A DNA stretch of 30,458 nucleotides, from NCBI GenBank assembly GCA_034437895.1, contig DAOTTO010000172.1:1-30458 (forward strand), read 5' to 3'. Positions 1 to 8,011 of this stretch are shown here, piece by piece (the first letter of the stretch is position 1; every line of letters begins with the position of its first letter). The DNA is from JANRLJ01 sp034437895. Its GTDB lineage: Bacteria; Chloroflexota; Anaerolineae; Aggregatilineales; Phototrophicaceae. The position numbers and the translations under genes were made by a program. The notes under the pieces are model-generated. The model ran no database searches. It worked only from the letters and a program-made list of their open reading frames with translations, and was not told the DNA's origin.

Positions 1-1143
1 TGTTTCAGTTAAATCCGTCGGGGTCGGTGGCGTTAGGGTAAACACAGTAGGTATGCTTGTCGGGTTATCGGTTGCGCTGCCAGTGACGATCTGGGTTGGG
101 GCGGGAGTTTGTGTCTCGATAGGACCCGTTAGGCGGAATGAAAACAGCAGCAACCCTAACAAAATGAATAAAACCAAGATTGTGACTGCGACCAATGCGA
201 TGAGCGCCAGTCTACGGCGGTTAGGCGGTGATGTGGGTGATGTGGGTGGCGGGGTATAATGGATGGGAAGCGCAAAGGTTTTAAAATCGGTGGATTCTTC
301 CTCTTGCCCCTGAATTGCGTATTTGAATGATTCTACAAAGGCGGTGACACTGGGAAAACGTGCCGTTGGCTCTTTTGCCATCGCCCGCGACAATACAGCC
401 GAGACAGCAGGAGGAAGGTCAGCCCGCACCGTGTGCGCCGGTGGCGGTAGCGTGTTGACATGCTGTTGATGCAGTAGAAAGCGGGTTTTCCCCTCGAAAG
501 GTCGGCTGCCGGTGACGATCATATAAGCAACAATACCGAGGGCATATTGATCGGCTGCACCTGTCAGTTTATGGCCTAGAATTTGCTCCGGGGAAATGTA
601 GTAATCTGTGCCGAGGACGATATCAGGTCTGGTCCTATCGGTAGAATCTTCAGTTACCTTGGCAATGCCGAAATCCACCAGCAACGCATTGCCTTCATCA
701 TCAAACATAATATTGCTAGGCTTGATGTCGCGATGAATCACCTTTTTTTTATGGGCGTAATCCAATGCACTGGCGATTTGCTGAAGTATGTCGGAGAGTT
801 CACCCAATGAGGGGCGAGGCCCGTTTGTTTTCTCTCTTTCATCTAGGCGTTGTTCTAAGGTGCCGCCAGAGATATAACGCATCACGATATAACTAATTTG
901 TTGGGGTGTTTTGCCAAAGTTATAGACGGGGACGATATTGGGATGTTCAAACGCTGCTCCCACCTGCGCTTCCCGGAAAAAGCGGTCTTCATCATTGACC
1001 TGAGACAGCGAGGTATGCAAAACTTTGATCGCCACATGACGGTTGAGCGACTCTTGACGACCAAGATAAACCGCGCCCATTCCTCCTTCGCCAATGAAGG
1101 AGACAACCCGATATTCGCCTAGTTTTTGCCCTACCAGCGACAT
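1..1143 (-). CDS. Membrane Ser/Thr protein kinase (PknB-like), 3' end outside the window
   Basis: Hanks-type Ser/Thr kinase, open for 381 codons from the ATG at 1143 to the left edge, so the C-terminus is missing. Seen: glycine loop GEGGMG at residues 18-23, ATP lysine in VAIK (K40), catalytic loop HRDIKPSN at 137-144, DFG at 157-159 and SPEQ in the activation segment; all catalytic residues are present. A Pro/Arg-rich juxtamembrane stretch is followed by one transmembrane segment at about 312-336 and a Thr/Pro-rich outside linker that runs off the window. The ATG lies 2 nt after the stop of the YukD-FHA gene, so it is probably translationally coupled and last in the operon EccC - YukD/FHA - kinase. 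Inference: FHA domains bind phospho-Thr, so this kinase is a plausible regulator of the secretion ATPase locus. The outside domain type is unknown. Confidence 0.93.
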   Translation of the reverse strand, partial: MSLVGQKLGEYRVVSFIGEGGMGAVYLGRQESLNRHVAIKVLHTSLSQVNDEDRFFREAQVGAAFEHPNIVPVYNFGKTPQQISYIVMRYISGGTLEQRLDEREKTNGPRPSLGELSDILQQIASALDYAHKKKVIHRDIKPSNIMFDDEGNALLVDFGIAKVTEDSTDRTRPDIVLGTDYYISPEQILGHKLTGAADQYALGIVAYMIVTGSRPFEGKTRFLLHQQHVNTLPPPAHTVRADLPPAVSAVLSRAMAKEPTARFPSVTAFVESFKYAIQGQEEESTDFKTFALPIHYTPPPTSPTSPPNRRRLALIALVAVTILVLFILLGLLLFSFRLTGPIETQTPAPTQIVTGSATDNPTSIPTVFTLTPPTPTDLTET

Positions 1144-1145
1144 AT

Positions 1146-1736
1146 TCACGGCGATACCTCTTCAAAGTCTTCTAAACAGAATTGCAATTTAACCTTGCCC
1201 AAACGTAACCAATCGCCGTGTTGTATGGATTGTAAAATCCCAACCTGTACCGGAATCTCATTAATGTAGGTAAGATTATTTTCATTCACGCTTTCCACCA
1301 AGAAACGTTCCGCCACCCAAGTTATACGGGCATGTGGACGCGAAACGGTGCGTTCTGGATCAAGGTTGGTCAGGTTGACTGCCAGCATATCGGCAGTGAG
1401 TGATTTGTCCGTATCGGGCCGCCCTAATAGTGCGGGTTGGCTGGTTAGATCAAAAATGTGATTTTTTTCTGAGAGGAGGAAGATACGCTTGCCCGCTGGG
1501 GCGATGCTAAAAATCAGCCTGTCCCCGTTTTTGATCCCCGCCTGTTCCACCGATTGACTGGGGGAAAGCAAGCCTCCGGCCTGAGTGCGAAGGACATATT
1601 GACCCGCGCTCAATTCAAATTCACGACAAATTTCGCCCAACAAGCGGCGGATGAGCAGATCATCGCGCACTTCCACTTCTTGATCGCGTTCTGTATCTGC
1701 AAATAAGTCCGAACTGATGGTCAGGCGAATAGTCAT
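1146..1736 (-). CDS. YukD-like ubiquitin-fold domain fused to FHA domain
   Basis: A 196-aa cytoplasmic protein with two parts. Residues 1-80 look like a YukD/EsaB-type ubiquitin-like fold: a beta-rich start, a central helix around LLIRRLLGEICREF, and the end NGDRLIFSI. Residues 85-196 form an FHA domain, with GRPD at 105-108, the phosphothreonine-binding SRPHA motif at 132-136, and the NENN..YIN turn at 151-159. It sits between the EccC-type ATPase gene (15 nt upstream) and a Ser/Thr kinase (2 nt downstream), so the three form one operon. In Firmicutes T7SS, YukD/EsaB is a free small protein and FHA domains are at the N-terminus of EssC; here they are fused to each other and separate from the ATPase. 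Inference: a phospho-Thr-reading regulatory subunit of the secretion machine. No clear ribosome site precedes the ATG. Confidence 0.85.
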   Translation of the reverse strand: MTIRLTISSDLFADTERDQEVEVRDDLLIRRLLGEICREFELSAGQYVLRTQAGGLLSPSQSVEQAGIKNGDRLIFSIAPAGKRIFLLSEKNHIFDLTSQPALLGRPDTDKSLTADMLAVNLTNLDPERTVSRPHARITWVAERFLVESVNENNLTYINEIPVQVGILQSIQHGDWLRLGKVKLQFCLEDFEEVSP

Positions 1737-1751
1737 AAATAATGTTATCCG

Positions 1752-4700
1752 TTACGCATGTTTATATTTAATTTGCTTAACCCAGTAATCTAAAGAATTT
1801 TCCATATCCTGATTGGGTAATTGCGGCGTGACAATTTGAACGAGCGACGTGATAGCAGATTTGACTAAATGCGCTCTTCCTTGCGGCAGTTCGCCCGCAC
1901 TGCCCGCCCGGATGCGCCCACGCAGCACCATCGAGACCGAATCGGCATTATCCAAGCCCAGACCATAAGGCGGTACCGTGAGCGGTTTCATAAAATCATT
2001 GGCGGTATTCATCGCACCTGGCGACCCTGCAACGATAAAATGAAGGCCATAGCGATGCTCGTTGGCAAGACTGCCCAACTTAATCAGATAGTCCGTACGG
2101 CTAACCCCCGTACCTAGCTCATTAAGGAGCGCGTCATAATTATCAATGATGACGATTAATTCCGGTTGGGGTGTCTTGGCGCTTTTTCGTACTTCGATCT
2201 GGCTGCGAAGTGCATCAATCATGTGGTCAAGTTGAGAAAGATTAGCAACAGTGCCACGCACTTGCTTGAGTTCTTGTAAGTCATGATTGCCACCATGTGC
2301 AAACAGCGTCTGCCAGAAATCCACCAGATAGAAGCCGATATGCTCCTTGCCATAATGCCAAGCTAAAGAGAGTAACCAACTCCGCAAGACAGTGGTTTTC
2401 CCGCAATTAGGCGGCCCCACCACGAGAAAATGTGGATTGCGCTTGGTTAAGCTGACAGGAATCGGCTTTAAATCCACATCAGAGATAACAAGCAGGGTCG
2501 ACTCGAGGCTGGATTGAGTAATGACCGTTTCTAGCGAAATGATTGTTGGCAGAATTTTGACTGTTTCTGGTTTTTCATGGGGCCATGCCGCCGCCATCCG
2601 TTGCACGAGCGCTGCCAATGTTTTATCATCTTCCTCTTCGGTTTCGCCGGACGGTTCTGCGGCTTTATTTGACCCGATTGGAAGCGCGATTTGGAATTCT
2701 AGGGGCGTTTTTTCGATACGGATGAAGCCTCTTCCGATGGTTTCCGGCAGATCAGTTACACCGCGCCCGACCACACCCAGATATTCCCCGACTTCCGCTA
2801 AACGCAGCGCAAGTCTTTCATTAAATAAGTTGTAAATTTTGGCGGGCATTGCGCCCACTTGTTCTGCCGAAACGACGATATGAATCCCGACGGCACGCCC
2901 TTCTCGTGCTAAGGTCGCAAAGCTTTCCATGAGTTCGGAAAAGGTTTCCCGGAAATCAGCGAAATTATCTAACACCAACAGCACTGCACGCTGGCGGTTT
3001 TCAGGATGGCGCGTGTTATATTCTTTTAAGTTCATTGACCCCATAAGCACCTTGCGGTCATCCATCAACGTGAGCAATCTACGAAAGAGGCGGTGAACCC
3101 GTTCCGTTTCATCGGCTGTGATTAGGGCAATGCTGTGTGGTAATGCCCCAAAAAGACCTAGGCCTCTACCAAAATCCAGAAAATAAAATTGGAGCTCTTC
3201 AGGTGAATGGGTTGCAGCAAGTCCGGTGATCAGCGTTTGCAGCAGGCCGGTTTTGCCATAACCGGAAATGCCAAAGACAACCACATGGCCGTGTGTAAAA
3301 TCTAAGATGAAAGGCATCTGCCGAGCGTTGACTGGATCATCAAGCTGCCCAATAACGCTCCGCATGGCCTGTTCCTGCCAGTCGATTCCGCCCCATTGAG
3401 CAAGTGGGTTATCTATCCATTCCGCCACATGAGGCGAAAAATCCCTCAGAAGTAAATAGTCAGGTAGAGGGTCGGGCCAAGGTTTTTGCTGCTGCTGGCT
3501 AAACTCTTCAGCGAGATTTTTCGTATGTTTGACAATGACATCCAGTAAGGTCGTTCTTTCGGTAATGGCCGTGTTTAGCGAAACTGCTTGTTTCTCTGCT
3601 GCTTTTTTTCGCCTGATGCGCGACGTGTTTTTCCAGTTAACGGGGGCTTCAATTTCAACCTGTGGTCCGTAATATTCAACATTAACTTGCGCGATTTGCA
3701 TTAGACTCAGGTCTTCACCCACGCGAAGATAAGCGCGGCCTGGCACATCTCTTGGCAAATAGCGTGCATCCATCCGCCCTAACAGTTCACGACTGTCTTC
3801 GCCGCTTTCTACGCGCAGGCAAATCCGAAACTTGACGTTATTTTGTACCTGCTCGCTTACTAATCCGCCGGGACTTTGGGTGGCGAGGATAAGGTGTACG
3901 CCCAGTGCCCGACCTTTACGCGCAATACTATCAAGCTGGCCTTTAAACTCTGGACGTTCTTTAATCAGTTCCGCAAACTCATCAATAATCATGAGGAGAT
4001 GAGGGAAAGGTTTTAAAAGATGCAGGCCGCGCTTGTGATATTCGCCAATATCCTCGGCTTTTTCTTGTTCGAGTAAGCGCTCGCGGCGTTTTATTTCTGT
4101 GCCGATGGCGGTGAACGCCCTTACCCCCGCCAGACCGTGCAAGTTCGTGATAACGTCAACAGTATGCGGCAAGTCGCGCAGCTTTTCAAAAGTGGTACCG
4201 CCTTTGTAATCAATCAACACAAAATTGACGATGGTAGGATCGTAATTCAGCGCGATTTCTGTCACCAGAGTCATCAATAATTGGCTTTTGCCAGAGCCAG
4301 TTGTACCGGCGATTAAGCCATGAACACCGTCACCTAGATTTTGCTCAAATGAGAGGGTGCGAATGTCGTCCTCATTGATTTTGCCGATTCGTGCTGCAGG
4401 CCAATGCGCCGAATTGTCCCGGCTTTTTTTCCAATTCTCAAGGATAGGTAATTCTTGTGGCGCTTTGCCGTCATAGAGTTCTAACAAGGTTAGGCGGGAT
4501 GGCGGTTGGGTGGCATAAGTGGCACGTATCCGCAATGATGAGAGCTGGCGGGCAAAAATGTCGGCAAGGTCTTGGTTGAGTGTGGCCTTGCTCACTAAAT
4601 CGGCTACTCCATTGCTGCGCGGCGCGTTCATCCCGATTTCGTTATAACGGAAGTAGGTCTTTTGTGCGTTGTCTTCAAGTTCAATGACAGCAAGTTGAAT

Positions 4701-5777
4701 GACAGCAAGGCATTCGCCGGGAATTTGTTGGGGCGCCGCCGCCAGAAAAAGTATGGCGGCCCCTAGTGTTTTACCGTGAGCAAGGATGGTCGATAGTGGT
4801 TTCTGAGATTTTGGGTCGTCCAGCGACGTGACATCAGAAGCATCCACGATGACGACCAAAAACGGCAGGCTAACATCGGCATTGGCATCATTGTCCAAGC
4901 GTAATTGACGGCGATCTAATTCAGTTTGCAGCTTTTTCCAGAACAGCGGTGTTTCCGCAGGATCAAAGCAAAGTTGTTCGCGTTCATCGGAGGTCGGTGT
5001 TTTGCAATGGGGCAAATAAGTTGTCCATTGCCATCGCTTTCGCATTGATGCGGATCCAGTAATGTATAAACGCAAATCACTAGGGGCATGAAAGGCGGTT
5101 AGGTGTACGATTAATGCCCGAACAAAATCGTTGGTTGTATCGACTGTTGTGCCAGTAATACCCACAGCATGAATTTGGCGCAGTGCTAACATCAGCGGTG
5201 CATCTTGTATGTAGATAAAATCATCTGCCAGTTTACGGGCTTTTAAAAGTTGCGGTGCTTCCAGATTATCGGCAGTGAAAGCCTTAAAGGTCACAGTTGA
5301 TGGCTTTAAACCCTGCCCCATCCGTGCCATACCGAAGTCGGGGTCTTGTGGACGGCGTTCCCATAACCGAGAATTAGTCATTTGCGCCATACGAAAAATC
5401 GTGGTTGGCGTAGGGAAATTGTGTAAGTAAAATTTCTGCTGTTGTTCACGTGCCGCGACCATTTTCTGCTGTAGATCACTTAAAAGATGGTCGTAATTAT
5501 CCTGCTTGATTTTTTCTTTGCGCTGATTCGTACGCCATGTCAGATACCCAACGCTCCCACTGATGATGGCCGTAATGCCCATCGGCAACGCATAAAGCAA
5601 ACTCCGGTTTGCCACCAGTGCATAACCCAAAATCGTTACCAAGGGGAGTGCAACGAGCAGCAGATTCAACCGACTGGTCGCAAGCGAAGGCGTGGGAGGA
5701 TTGGGAATAGTAAGTTCGCCAGAGGGGAGTTCTGCTGAAATGATGCGAGGCGGGCGATTAAACAATTGTTGAGTCAT
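1752..5777 (-). CDS. EccC/EssC-type type VII secretion ATPase (three FtsK/SpoIIIE domains)
   Basis: A 1341-aa membrane ATPase of the FtsK/HerA group, matching the layout and length of EccC (EccCa plus EccCb). Two transmembrane segments lie at about 35-53 and 58-81, then a stalk and a degenerate domain (about 120-430) with LPFLVVIVDASD at 304-315. Domain 1 has Walker A GTTGSGKSQ (491-499) and Walker B ending D599-E600. Domain 2 has GISGYGKTG (836-844) and LVLDNF (D937-N938). Domain 3 has GPPNCGKTT (1121-1129) and VIIDNYD (D1212-N1213). Only domain 1 keeps the catalytic Glu after the Walker B Asp. Unlike EssC there is no N-terminal FHA pair. FtsK DNA translocases have one motor domain plus a gamma winged helix, neither of which fits. 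It is first in a three-gene operon, behind promoter-like boxes at 5818-5846. No WXG100 substrate gene is in the window, so secretion is inferred from the ATPase and its neighbours. Confidence 0.88.
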   Translation of the reverse strand: MTQQLFNRPPRIISAELPSGELTIPNPPTPSLATSRLNLLLVALPLVTILGYALVANRSLLYALPMGITAIISGSVGYLTWRTNQRKEKIKQDNYDHLLSDLQQKMVAAREQQQKFYLHNFPTPTTIFRMAQMTNSRLWERRPQDPDFGMARMGQGLKPSTVTFKAFTADNLEAPQLLKARKLADDFIYIQDAPLMLALRQIHAVGITGTTVDTTNDFVRALIVHLTAFHAPSDLRLYITGSASMRKRWQWTTYLPHCKTPTSDEREQLCFDPAETPLFWKKLQTELDRRQLRLDNDANADVSLPFLVVIVDASDVTSLDDPKSQKPLSTILAHGKTLGAAILFLAAAPQQIPGECLAVIQLAVIELEDNAQKTYFRYNEIGMNAPRSNGVADLVSKATLNQDLADIFARQLSSLRIRATYATQPPSRLTLLELYDGKAPQELPILENWKKSRDNSAHWPAARIGKINEDDIRTLSFEQNLGDGVHGLIAGTTGSGKSQLLMTLVTEIALNYDPTIVNFVLIDYKGGTTFEKLRDLPHTVDVITNLHGLAGVRAFTAIGTEIKRRERLLEQEKAEDIGEYHKRGLHLLKPFPHLLMIIDEFAELIKERPEFKGQLDSIARKGRALGVHLILATQSPGGLVSEQVQNNVKFRICLRVESGEDSRELLGRMDARYLPRDVPGRAYLRVGEDLSLMQIAQVNVEYYGPQVEIEAPVNWKNTSRIRRKKAAEKQAVSLNTAITERTTLLDVIVKHTKNLAEEFSQQQQKPWPDPLPDYLLLRDFSPHVAEWIDNPLAQWGGIDWQEQAMRSVIGQLDDPVNARQMPFILDFTHGHVVVFGISGYGKTGLLQTLITGLAATHSPEELQFYFLDFGRGLGLFGALPHSIALITADETERVHRLFRRLLTLMDDRKVLMGSMNLKEYNTRHPENRQRAVLLVLDNFADFRETFSELMESFATLAREGRAVGIHIVVSAEQVGAMPAKIYNLFNERLALRLAEVGEYLGVVGRGVTDLPETIGRGFIRIEKTPLEFQIALPIGSNKAAEPSGETEEEDDKTLAALVQRMAAAWPHEKPETVKILPTIISLETVITQSSLESTLLVISDVDLKPIPVSLTKRNPHFLVVGPPNCGKTTVLRSWLLSLAWHYGKEHIGFYLVDFWQTLFAHGGNHDLQELKQVRGTVANLSQLDHMIDALRSQIEVRKSAKTPQPELIVIIDNYDALLNELGTGVSRTDYLIKLGSLANEHRYGLHFIVAGSPGAMNTANDFMKPLTVPPYGLGLDNADSVSMVLRGRIRAGSAGELPQGRAHLVKSAITSLVQIVTPQLPNQDMENSLDYWVKQIKYKHA

Positions 5778-5817
5778 CGTCTTATTTTCGAATTATTTGA
5801 TTCAAAGATATAAATAG

Positions 5818-5846
5818 AGTATACATAATATCTTGACCCGATACAA
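5818..5846 (-). promoter_or_regulatory. Candidate sigma-70 promoter of the EccC operon
   Basis: Minus-strand -35 TTGTAT (5841-5846) and -10 TATACT (5818-5823) with a 17-bp spacer, 40 bp before the ATPase ATG. Its -35 box lies inside the spacer of the opposing promoter. Confidence 0.5.
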
Positions 5847-5861
5847 AGTTTTTGTTATATA
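5833..5861 (+). promoter_or_regulatory. Candidate sigma-70 promoter of the pseudokinase gene
   Basis: Plus-strand -35 TTGACC (5833-5838) and -10 TATATA (5856-5861), spacer 17 bp; TATAAG at 5858-5863 is an alternative -10. The ATG at 5880 follows 18 bp later. The promoter interleaves with the minus-strand one. Confidence 0.5.
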
Positions 5862-5879
5862 AGTGAGATAGAACTTGTC

Positions 5880-6977
5880 ATGAAACTCGTATGTAAAGAA
5901 GGCAATATTGCTGACGAAGGAAGTTTCTGGTGTCGCCATTGCGAAAGAGGCTGTGCGCCGAGACAGCTTTCGCTATTATTTGAACATGGTGAAAAACTTG
6001 ATGCAGTAGAGATCGTTGCGCTGCTGCGGATTTTCCCTACTGCCACCTTGTATCGCGCTCGTCGCGGCAACCGGAATGTATTGGTAAAAGTTGCACATCA
6101 AGGGTTTGAACAGCAGCTTAAAGCGGAAGCAAATTTGCTGCACCAGCTTAAAGCGGAAGCAAATTTGCTGCACCAGCTTACAGCCCATGCCGCTTTTCCT
6201 GACATACTCCCGATTGATGAACGCCAACCCCGACTTTATGGCAAGTTTACAGTTCGTGAGCAAACAACCTATTATCTTATCCTAAAAGATATGCAGGGGG
6301 TGTTCTTACGCGATATGCTTAATCAACATCCACAGCCGCCGCTGCTTGATGCGACTTGGCTTACTATAGGAATCGGTGAGGCTCTGCGTGTATTGCATGA
6401 AGATTATCATCAGGTGCATCTAGGTTTAAACCCGAATGCGATTTTAGTTCAGCACTCCAGCGAAGACGTGCCACGCCCAATTTTGCTTGATTTCGGCAAT
6501 TTGACTCCAATTGCTAATCGCCCGGTATCGATGGTTGTATCTTCATATATGCCGCCGGAACAGGTTGAAAAAGGAAAATGTACCCTAACCGCCGATGTTT
6601 ATACGTTGGCAGCGATATTCTACGAAATGACCGCTGGACAGCCCATTTTCTCCTCTAATTTTCAAACAGATGAAGTGCTTCGTGCCATGATTGTAAATAC
6701 CGAACCAATTCCTCTAAAGCAACGGCGGCCTGAACTTTCCAGTAGAATTACATTAAGTATTACACAAGCGCTCGAAAAAAGAGCCTCTGCGCGGCAGGCG
6801 ACAATTAAAGCCATGCTTATACCGCTTCGGGATATTTTTGGTGATGTGCCGCTAAGTACCCCAAAACTTCGAGGTTTCTTACAGGGGATTGATCCGCGCT
6901 TGCTGGCAATAGTGATTTTTGGACTGCTGCTCATCATGCTTTTTCTAATCGTCATAATTTCTATCACTTACGGATAA
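5880..6977 (+). CDS. Tail-anchored Ser/Thr pseudokinase with N-terminal Cys4 motif
   Basis: A 365-aa protein with a kinase fold that has lost its chemistry. Seen: C5, C18, C21 and C25 form a possible zinc ribbon; no glycine loop; a possible VAIK lysine at K70; the HRDxKPxN loop is replaced by HLGLNPNA (180-187), so the catalytic Asp is Gly, the Lys is Asn and the Asn is Ala. DFG (204-206), PPEQ and the DVYTLAAIFYEM helix remain. One hydrophobic segment at about 341-360 ends the protein, giving a cytosolic domain with a C-terminal anchor. The region matching helix C carries an exact in-frame 10-residue duplication. It is divergent from the EccC-like operon. Firmicutes T7SS use EssB/YukC, also a membrane pseudokinase; equivalence is inference, and EssB has an extra outside domain missing here. 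A regulatory pseudokinase unrelated to secretion is the alternative. Confidence 0.85.
   Translation: MKLVCKEGNIADEGSFWCRHCERGCAPRQLSLLFEHGEKLDAVEIVALLRIFPTATLYRARRGNRNVLVKVAHQGFEQQLKAEANLLHQLKAEANLLHQLTAHAAFPDILPIDERQPRLYGKFTVREQTTYYLILKDMQGVFLRDMLNQHPQPPLLDATWLTIGIGEALRVLHEDYHQVHLGLNPNAILVQHSSEDVPRPILLDFGNLTPIANRPVSMVVSSYMPPEQVEKGKCTLTADVYTLAAIFYEMTAGQPIFSSNFQTDEVLRAMIVNTEPIPLKQRRPELSSRITLSITQALEKRASARQATIKAMLIPLRDIFGDVPLSTPKLRGFLQGIDPRLLAIVIFGLLLIMLFLIVIISITYG
6114..6180 (+). repeat. Perfect 30-bp tandem duplication inside the pseudokinase gene
   Basis: Positions 6121-6150 and 6151-6180 are identical, and the last 7 bases of the unit also precede the first copy, giving about 2.2 copies. 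The unit encodes KAEANLLHQL twice, in frame, in the region that should be kinase helix C. Confidence 0.97.
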
Positions 6978-6995
6978 TCAGGGATATTACATGGT

Positions 6996-7318
6996 CTAAG
7001 GAAACAACAATTTCACGTCAACCGTTTGACCGTCTTGCACAGACGACACGAAAGTTTGCTCCACGTTGAACACGCCGATACGGTCAAACTTATCCCTTTT
7101 TTTGTGAACACCTTCACCAGTTGTAAATCAGGATCGGCAATCCAATATTCACGCACACCATATTTTCGTAGAGGTCATATTTTGTAGCTTCATCACGATA
7201 GGCTGTAGAAGGCGATAAGACTTCGTCGATCAAATCAGGTGCGCCGTACCAGTAATCATCATTGCCTAGCTTGTATCGTTCATTATCTGGGCTGACCCAG
7301 AAAATATCAGGTACGCTC
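6996..7318 (-). pseudogene. Broken Uma2-family (PD-(D/E)XK-like) endonuclease remnant
   Basis: Reading the minus strand from about 7318 gives the C-terminal half of a Uma2-type restriction-endonuclease-fold protein: VPDIFWV, then GAPDLIDEVLSPST, then DEATKYDLYE, the usual PD..EVLSPST...D...K..Y core. A frameshift near 7163 leads into KYGVREYWIADPDLQLV, and a second at an A-tract near 7096-7103 leads into KFDRIGVFN and the end VDVKLLFP before TAG at 6996-6998. The N-terminal part is missing: the fragment joins the transposase remnant at about 7320. Both shifts fall at short A-runs, so sequencing error could explain them, but not the missing N-terminus. The intact family is about 190 aa and of uncertain biological role. 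Confidence 0.8.
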
Positions 7319-7327
7319 TATGTGAAA

Positions 7328-7897
7328 TTAAAAAGCAAGATCGGTTGCCCATTGAAAGGTCTGAACATCAATAGAGAAACGAACTCGCAAGATATGCTTG
7401 AGCAAATGAGCCGTCACTTTGGCAATGACACGGGTCACCAAGTCAACCACGTTTTTGCCAGCAGGCGCTCAACATTGCGTCTGGTGTTCTGAAGTTCATG
7501 AAAAACGCCTTCAATGCGCTCGCGCACGCTGTTCAGCAGCCGCTCAAAGCCATCCGGGTGTTGGATTTTCTGGTTCTTACGTTTGGGTGTATGGACAGTG
7601 TTACCCATCTGGGTTTGCCATTCAAGCCCCAGAAAACCTTTATCACCAATCAAGTGGGCGTTGGCTATGCGATCTATGACCGCCTCGGCAGCGGCACGTT
7701 CTTCAGTATTGGCAGGCACCAGGTCGTAAACCACCGGAAGACCATCCAACGTGGTAATCATCACCAATTTATAGCCAAATAGTGCAATTTCCGGCTCACA
7801 CAATAGCCATAGTCGGCGCTGCCACGAAAATCACTATGCCTTTTACTCCGTTTGTAGCCAAGAACCGGAATGGGTTTGGTATCGATCAGATAAGTGA
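7328..7897 (-). pseudogene. Truncated, frameshifted IS982-like transposase
   Basis: Three adjoining minus-strand reading segments together make about 190 aa of a DDE transposase of IS982 type. From 7897: LIDTKPIPV, then GSADYGYCVSRKLHY; a shift near 7777 leads into FGYKLVMITTLDGLPVVYDLVPAN, GDKGFLG and TPKRKNQK, then RERIEGVFHEL; a shift near 7440 leads into LVTRVIAKVTAHLLKHIL and a TAA at 7328-7330. The segments carry the second Asp (DKGF) and the Glu (IEGVF) of the DDE triad. Intact members have roughly 290 aa, so about the first third is absent. The remnant stops exactly where the tRNA-Lys gene begins (7898), and its other end abuts the broken Uma2 gene. No terminal inverted repeats or target duplications were recognised, so it is an old scar, not a mobile copy. 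Confidence 0.78.
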
Positions 7898-7969
7898 TGA
7901 CCCCGGTAGGATTTGAACCTACAACCTGGTGATTAAGAGTCACTCGCTCTGCCATTGAGCTACGGGGCC
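7898..7969 (-). tRNA. tRNA-Lys (anticodon CTT)
   Basis: 72-nt cloverleaf on the minus strand. The acceptor stem GGCCCCG pairs with CGGGGTC (one G-U). The D stem is GCTC/GAGC. The anticodon loop is CTCTTAA, giving anticodon CTT on a GTGA/TCAC stem whose outermost pair (A-C) is mismatched. The T stem is GTAGG/CCTAC with loop TTCAAAT. The discriminator is A and CCA is not encoded. A promoter lies directly upstream and a transposase remnant begins at the base after the 3' end. Confidence 0.96.
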
Positions 7970-7983
7970 TTCTTGGAAGGATT

Positions 7984-8011
7984 ATTATACGCGCACGTCA
8001 CAGAGCGTCAA
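7984..8011 (-). promoter_or_regulatory. Promoter of tRNA-Lys
   Basis: Minus-strand -35 TTGACG (8006-8011) and -10 TATAAT (7984-7989), 16-bp spacer, 14 bp before the tRNA 5' end. The -35 box overlaps the methyltransferase stop codon at 8008-8010. Confidence 0.7.

Noticed and set aside
7761..7955. A 64-codon minus-strand frame starting inside tRNA-Lys
   Set aside because: Its first part is the tRNA gene and its second part the transposase remnant; it is not an intact gene.
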